From assembly GCF_030248535.1 (NCBI RefSeq), contig NZ_JAHGAJ010000021.1:1-56799 (forward strand): 56,799 nt of DNA, in the 5' to 3' direction. Origin of the DNA: Vibrio sp. D404a (lineage in GTDB: Bacteria > Pseudomonadota > Gammaproteobacteria > Enterobacterales > Vibrionaceae). Shown here piece after piece: positions 55,127-56,799 of this stretch (positions are counted from its first letter, which is position 1; each line of letters begins with the position of its first letter). The position numbers and the translations under genes are program-made. Below the pieces are notes generated by a model. It was not told the DNA's origin. It did not search any database and saw only the letters and a program-made list of their open reading frames with translations.

Positions 55127-55927
55127 GTGTTGGGCGAGCAGCAAAAAAACATATTGGTGTTTGATTCAGGGGTAGGGGGTTTATCTGTCTATAAAGAGAT
55201 AAACAAGCTACTGCCAAATCATAACTATATCTATGCCTTCGACAACGAAGCATACCCTTATGGTGAACTCGACCAGCAAGTGCTTATTCAACGAGTTCAG
55301 CAGATAGTTGCTAGCTTTATTGAAAGCCACGCCATCGATATCGTGGTGATTGCGTGTAATACCGCAAGCACCATAGTGCTACCTACACTACGTGCCAACA
55401 GTACCATTCCTATCGTGGGGGTAGTCCCTGCAATTAAACCCGCTTCTTTATTGGCGAATAAAGCCGTCGGTCTGATCGCCACACCGGCGACAATCACACG
55501 TCAATATACTCATGACCTTATTAAGAGCTTCTCTAGTGATAAACATGTCGAGCTATTAGGTTCAACCAAACTGGTAGATATGGCAGAAGATAAACTGCGA
55601 GGTGAGAAAATAGATCTCGCTGAGCTTAAACAGATTCTCAGCCCAATGACCAATGTCGTTGATGTCGCAGTACTTGGTTGTACGCATTTCCCTTTGATAA
55701 AAGAAGAAATTCAAACCGTCTTGGGAAAAGGTGTCATGCTGGTGGATTCTGGCACTGCAATTGCCAATCGTGTTCAGAGCTTATTAGAAGTAAAGAGTGC
55801 GAAGGAGATAGCTGGAAAGAGAGAGGTATATTGTAGTGCACCTCTAAGAAAAGAAAGTGCACTCAATAGAACATTAAATGAAATGGGTTTTACGCCTGTT
55901 CAGATCCGTCCGCTTCTGGGTGCTTAG
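55127..55927 (+). CDS. murI: Glutamate racemase
   Basis: 266-residue racemase giving D-glutamate for peptidoglycan. [10 protein letters not shown], catalytic C77 (IACNTAST) and C185 (GCTHFPL) are present. GTG start at 55127 behind ATAGGTAG. 47 nt after the DUF71 gene. The 3' end overlaps the convergent RRM gene by 38 bp. Confidence 0.95.
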   Translation: MLGEQQKNILVFDSGVGGLSVYKEINKLLPNHNYIYAFDNEAYPYGELDQQVLIQRVQQIVASFIESHAIDIVVIACNTASTIVLPTLRANSTIPIVGVVPAIKPASLLANKAVGLIATPATITRQYTHDLIKSFSSDKHVELLGSTKLVDMAEDKLRGEKIDLAELKQILSPMTNVVDVAVLGCTHFPLIKEEIQTVLGKGVMLVDSGTAIANRVQSLLEVKSAKEIAGKREVYCSAPLRKESALNRTLNEMGFTPVQIRPLLGA

Positions 55928-56342
55928 GGTCGTTTGCAACACGCACTTTCAAAGTACGCTGCATATAGTCTTTATCATTTAGGCTAGCAATAGCGTTATT
56001 GACATCATTGCTGGCCATCACAACAAAACCAAATCCTCTTCTTTTACCAGTACGTTTATCTTTCATTAGTCTTACGGCAAAAACTTCACCGTGTTCAGAA
56101 AAGAGTTCACGTACATGCGATTCATTGGCTTTATATGGAAGGTTACCTACATAGAGAGTTTGAGTTGAAGCTTTAGGTTCTGAATCTGATTTTGTGTCTG
56201 AGCTAGAAAGGTTAAGAATAAAAGCTGAAGCCAAGACACCGAGAACGAAAGTAATTGCAGGTGATATTTCAACCTGTGAGAACACAATGCCGCCTAATAC
56301 AGCCAGTGCGACAATTAACAACATCGATTTTTTTGAATTCAT
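55890..56342 (-). CDS. RRM RNA-binding protein with N-terminal membrane segments
   Basis: 150 residues: two hydrophobic segments (about 6-23 and 29-45), a short serine/lysine linker, then one RNA recognition motif (about 60-137) with RNP2 LYVGNL and RNP1 RRGFGFVVM. The domain is intact, with the aromatic residues used to stack on RNA. The membrane part would tether RNA binding to the inner membrane. Targets unknown. Convergent with murI with a 38-bp overlap, so antisense effects on both 3' ends are possible. Confidence 0.88.
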   Translation of the reverse strand: MNSKKSMLLIVALAVLGGIVFSQVEISPAITFVLGVLASAFILNLSSSDTKSDSEPKASTQTLYVGNLPYKANESHVRELFSEHGEVFAVRLMKDKRTGKRRGFGFVVMASNDVNNAIASLNDKDYMQRTLKVRVANDPKHPEADGSEQA

Positions 56343-56533
56343 ATCGGATTACTACATATTAATAAACGAAATAGACGCATCTACTATTAACAAAATAGAC
56401 ACATGAATCTTACGTTCATGGCTTGTATTTTTCCAATGTATTGCTGTGATACGTCTCAAATGTTTAGTTTTTATTCAAAATTAACGCTTTTGATGGCTTT
56501 TTAAACGAACAAAATTTTTATTTAAAAAAGCCC

Positions 56534-56561
56534 TTGCGCTCTATTCGAATCTCTCTATAAT
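56534..56561 (+). promoter_or_regulatory. rRNA operon promoter P1
   Basis: TTGCGC-N16-TATAAT followed by a GC-rich discriminator GCCGCCTC, as in stringently controlled rRNA P1 promoters. The 60 bases before it are A/T-tract rich, a likely UP element. Start near 56568. Confidence 0.85.
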
Positions 56562-56637
56562 GCCGCCTCACCGACACGGAGTGAGACGAAAGTCACACAC
56601 TGAAATCGGTAGAGAAAAAAGAGTTTGAAAATAACCC

Positions 56638-56665
56638 TTGACTCTCAAAGCGGTGCGAGTATAGT
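56638..56665 (+). promoter_or_regulatory. rRNA operon promoter P2
   Basis: TTGACT-N16-TATAGT, about 104 bp after P1, the usual tandem spacing. Start near 56672. Confidence 0.8.
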
Positions 56666-56671
56666 ACGCAC

Positions 56672-56799
56672 CCCTAGCGACTGAGATATGAATCACAAAA
56701 CGCTAGAAGCTCTTTAAAAATTAGAACCTATCAATCTGTGTGGGCACTCGTTGATGAATATCAAAAATTGATTCTTAGGAATCAACTTGATTTCAATGA
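56672..56799 (+). ncRNA. rRNA operon leader (partial, 16S gene beyond window)
   Basis: BoxA antiterminator GCTCTTTAAAAATT at 56709-56722, then GTGTGGGCACTCGTTGATGA, typical of Vibrio pre-16S leaders and part of the RNase III processing stem. The mature 16S sequence is not reached before the window ends. Confidence 0.88.

Overview
The window is a stretch of a Vibrio-type gammaproteobacterial main chromosome. The evidence is gene order and protein character: a hemCDXY block divergent from cyaA; cyaY, lptM, lysA, dapF, a DUF484 gene, xerC and yigB; rsmD divergent from ftsY-ftsE-ftsX-rpoH; glpE-glpG; ubiC-ubiA convergent with plsB, then lexA and dinF; and sthA/fabR-yijD/trmA followed by btuB and murI. 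The order btuB-murI-rRNA operon also occurs in enterobacteria. The right edge ends inside the promoter and leader of an rRNA operon. The left edge holds degenerate repeats with terminators, possibly the tail of another stable-RNA operon. A parS-like site suggests an origin-proximal position.

Layout: 1-670 noncoding modular repeats. 0.7-5.3 kb minus strand: a small cytochrome c and the heme operon hemC-hemD-hemX-hemY. 5.3-13.2 kb: adenylate cyclase with two CRP-like sites and a possible leader ORF upstream, frataxin (minus), then the plus-strand lptM-lysA-dapF-DUF484-xerC-yigB cluster. 13.4-18.5 kb: two tandem paralogous FIST / degenerate GGDEF / EAL proteins, followed by a parS-like site. 18.6-25.3 kb: a DTW-family tRNA-modifying enzyme, a large lipoprotein, an EVE protein, the yigL-pldB-rhtB neighbourhood and an EAL-HDOD protein. 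25.3-28.6 kb: an arsenate-resistance operon (arsR, a GAPDH, a Cys-based phosphatase, arsJ) with a clear operator. 28.7-33.6 kb: an acyltransferase, YhhM, YhhN, YecH, MarC and YhhL family genes, and a long T/G-rich noncoding stretch beside a previously uncounted 26-residue membrane peptide gene.

33.6-40.5 kb: rsmD, ftsY-ftsE-ftsX, rpoH, a 260-bp intergenic cluster of DnaA boxes and GATC sites, glpE-glpG and a FliL-like gene. 40.7-48.0 kb: ubiCA, plsB, lexA with two SOS boxes, a methyltransferase with a Fur-box promoter and a hairpin over its ribosome binding site, and dinF. 48.2-56.3 kb: sthA, fabR-yijD, trmA, a cobalamin riboswitch-btuB-DUF71 B12 module, murI and a membrane-anchored RRM protein. 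56.5 kb to the end: rRNA operon promoters P1 and P2 with leader.

Most of the window is core housekeeping DNA: heme, lysine/DAP, ubiquinone and phospholipid synthesis, cell division, heat shock, SOS, fatty-acid control and peptidoglycan precursor supply. I see no insertion sequence, prophage or CRISPR array. The less ordinary points are small or regulatory: the 26-aa gene, the DnaA/GATC cluster, the parS-like site, the Fur-plus-hairpin arrangement behind lexA, the possible short RNA between rsmD and ftsY, and the leader ORF in front of cyaA. All functional statements come from reading motifs and gene order by eye; no search was run.
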